DNA from: Gammaproteobacteria bacterium | Lineage (GTDB): Bacteria; Pseudomonadota; Gammaproteobacteria; Halothiobacillales; Halothiobacillaceae | DNA: 7,853 nt | Direction of reading: 5' to 3' | NCBI GenBank assembly: GCA_029335925.2 | Contig: JARJMX020000027.1 | Span: forward strand, 1-7,853 | Shown: positions 7,826 to 7,853 of the stretch, piece by piece | Position numbering within the stretch: the stretch's first letter is position 1 | How the letters are laid out: each line of letters starts with the position of its first letter | Made by a program: the position numbers and the translations under genes | The notes under the pieces: generated by a model | What the model saw: the letters and a program-made list of their open reading frames with translations, nothing else | Databases searched by the model: none | Told to the model about the DNA's origin: nothing

Positions 7826-7853
7826 ATGATTGACCGCCGCCGTTTCTTCATCC
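7826..7853 (+). CDS. Possible start of a Tat-exported protein (partial, cut by window edge)
   Basis: Only nine codons are visible, reading MIDRRRFFI. The RRRFF core resembles the twin-arginine (S/T-R-R-x-F-L-K) export signal, which usually sits close to the N terminus, as here. The frame is open to the window edge and the gene would be divergent from argC, with an 89-base gap. There is no clear Shine-Dalgarno sequence before the ATG (only a weak AGAG), so the start may lie elsewhere or the frame may not be a gene. The mature protein cannot be named from this fragment. Confidence 0.4.

Overview
The window suggests a moderately GC-rich gammaproteobacterium. The gene order (16S rRNA, tyrS, an M23 peptidase of the MepM type, anmK, erpA, argC) is, from memory, close to the Pseudomonas aeruginosa PA0662–PA0668 region. 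The 16S rRNA and the 114-residue ErpA are also of gammaproteobacterial type. I could not place the genus by eye. All genes look intact, and I see no insertion sequence, CRISPR array, integrase or tRNA.

Layout. Bases 1–799 hold the 5' half of a 16S rRNA on the minus strand, cut by the window edge. Bases 800–1221 contain no gene. They hold a strong sigma-70 promoter of the rrn P1 type directly after the tyrS stop, one good and one weaker downstream promoter candidate, a boxA/boxB-like antitermination leader and a short perfect inverted repeat. tyrS (minus) is divergent from a plus-strand pair, the M23 peptidase and anmK, which overlap by one base (TGATG). On the minus strand, argC, erpA and a short-form citrate synthase gene follow one another and converge on anmK. 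The stop ends of anmK and the citrate synthase gene overlap by 7 bp. At the right edge a possible plus-strand gene begins with a Tat-like signal (MIDRRRFFI) but is cut after nine codons.

How the genes work together. TyrS and the 16S gene serve translation. The M23 peptidase (periplasmic peptidoglycan cross-link cleavage) and AnmK (cytosolic recycling of anhydro-MurNAc) act on the same material and are probably co-transcribed. ErpA delivers Fe-S clusters, ArgC works in arginine synthesis and citrate synthase opens the TCA cycle; these three share no pathway.

I found no undescribed system. The main points to follow up are the short, cyanobacterial/Bacillus-like citrate synthase set into an otherwise conserved block, the rrn promoter fused to the tyrS 3' end, and a substitution next to the ArgC active-site cysteine.
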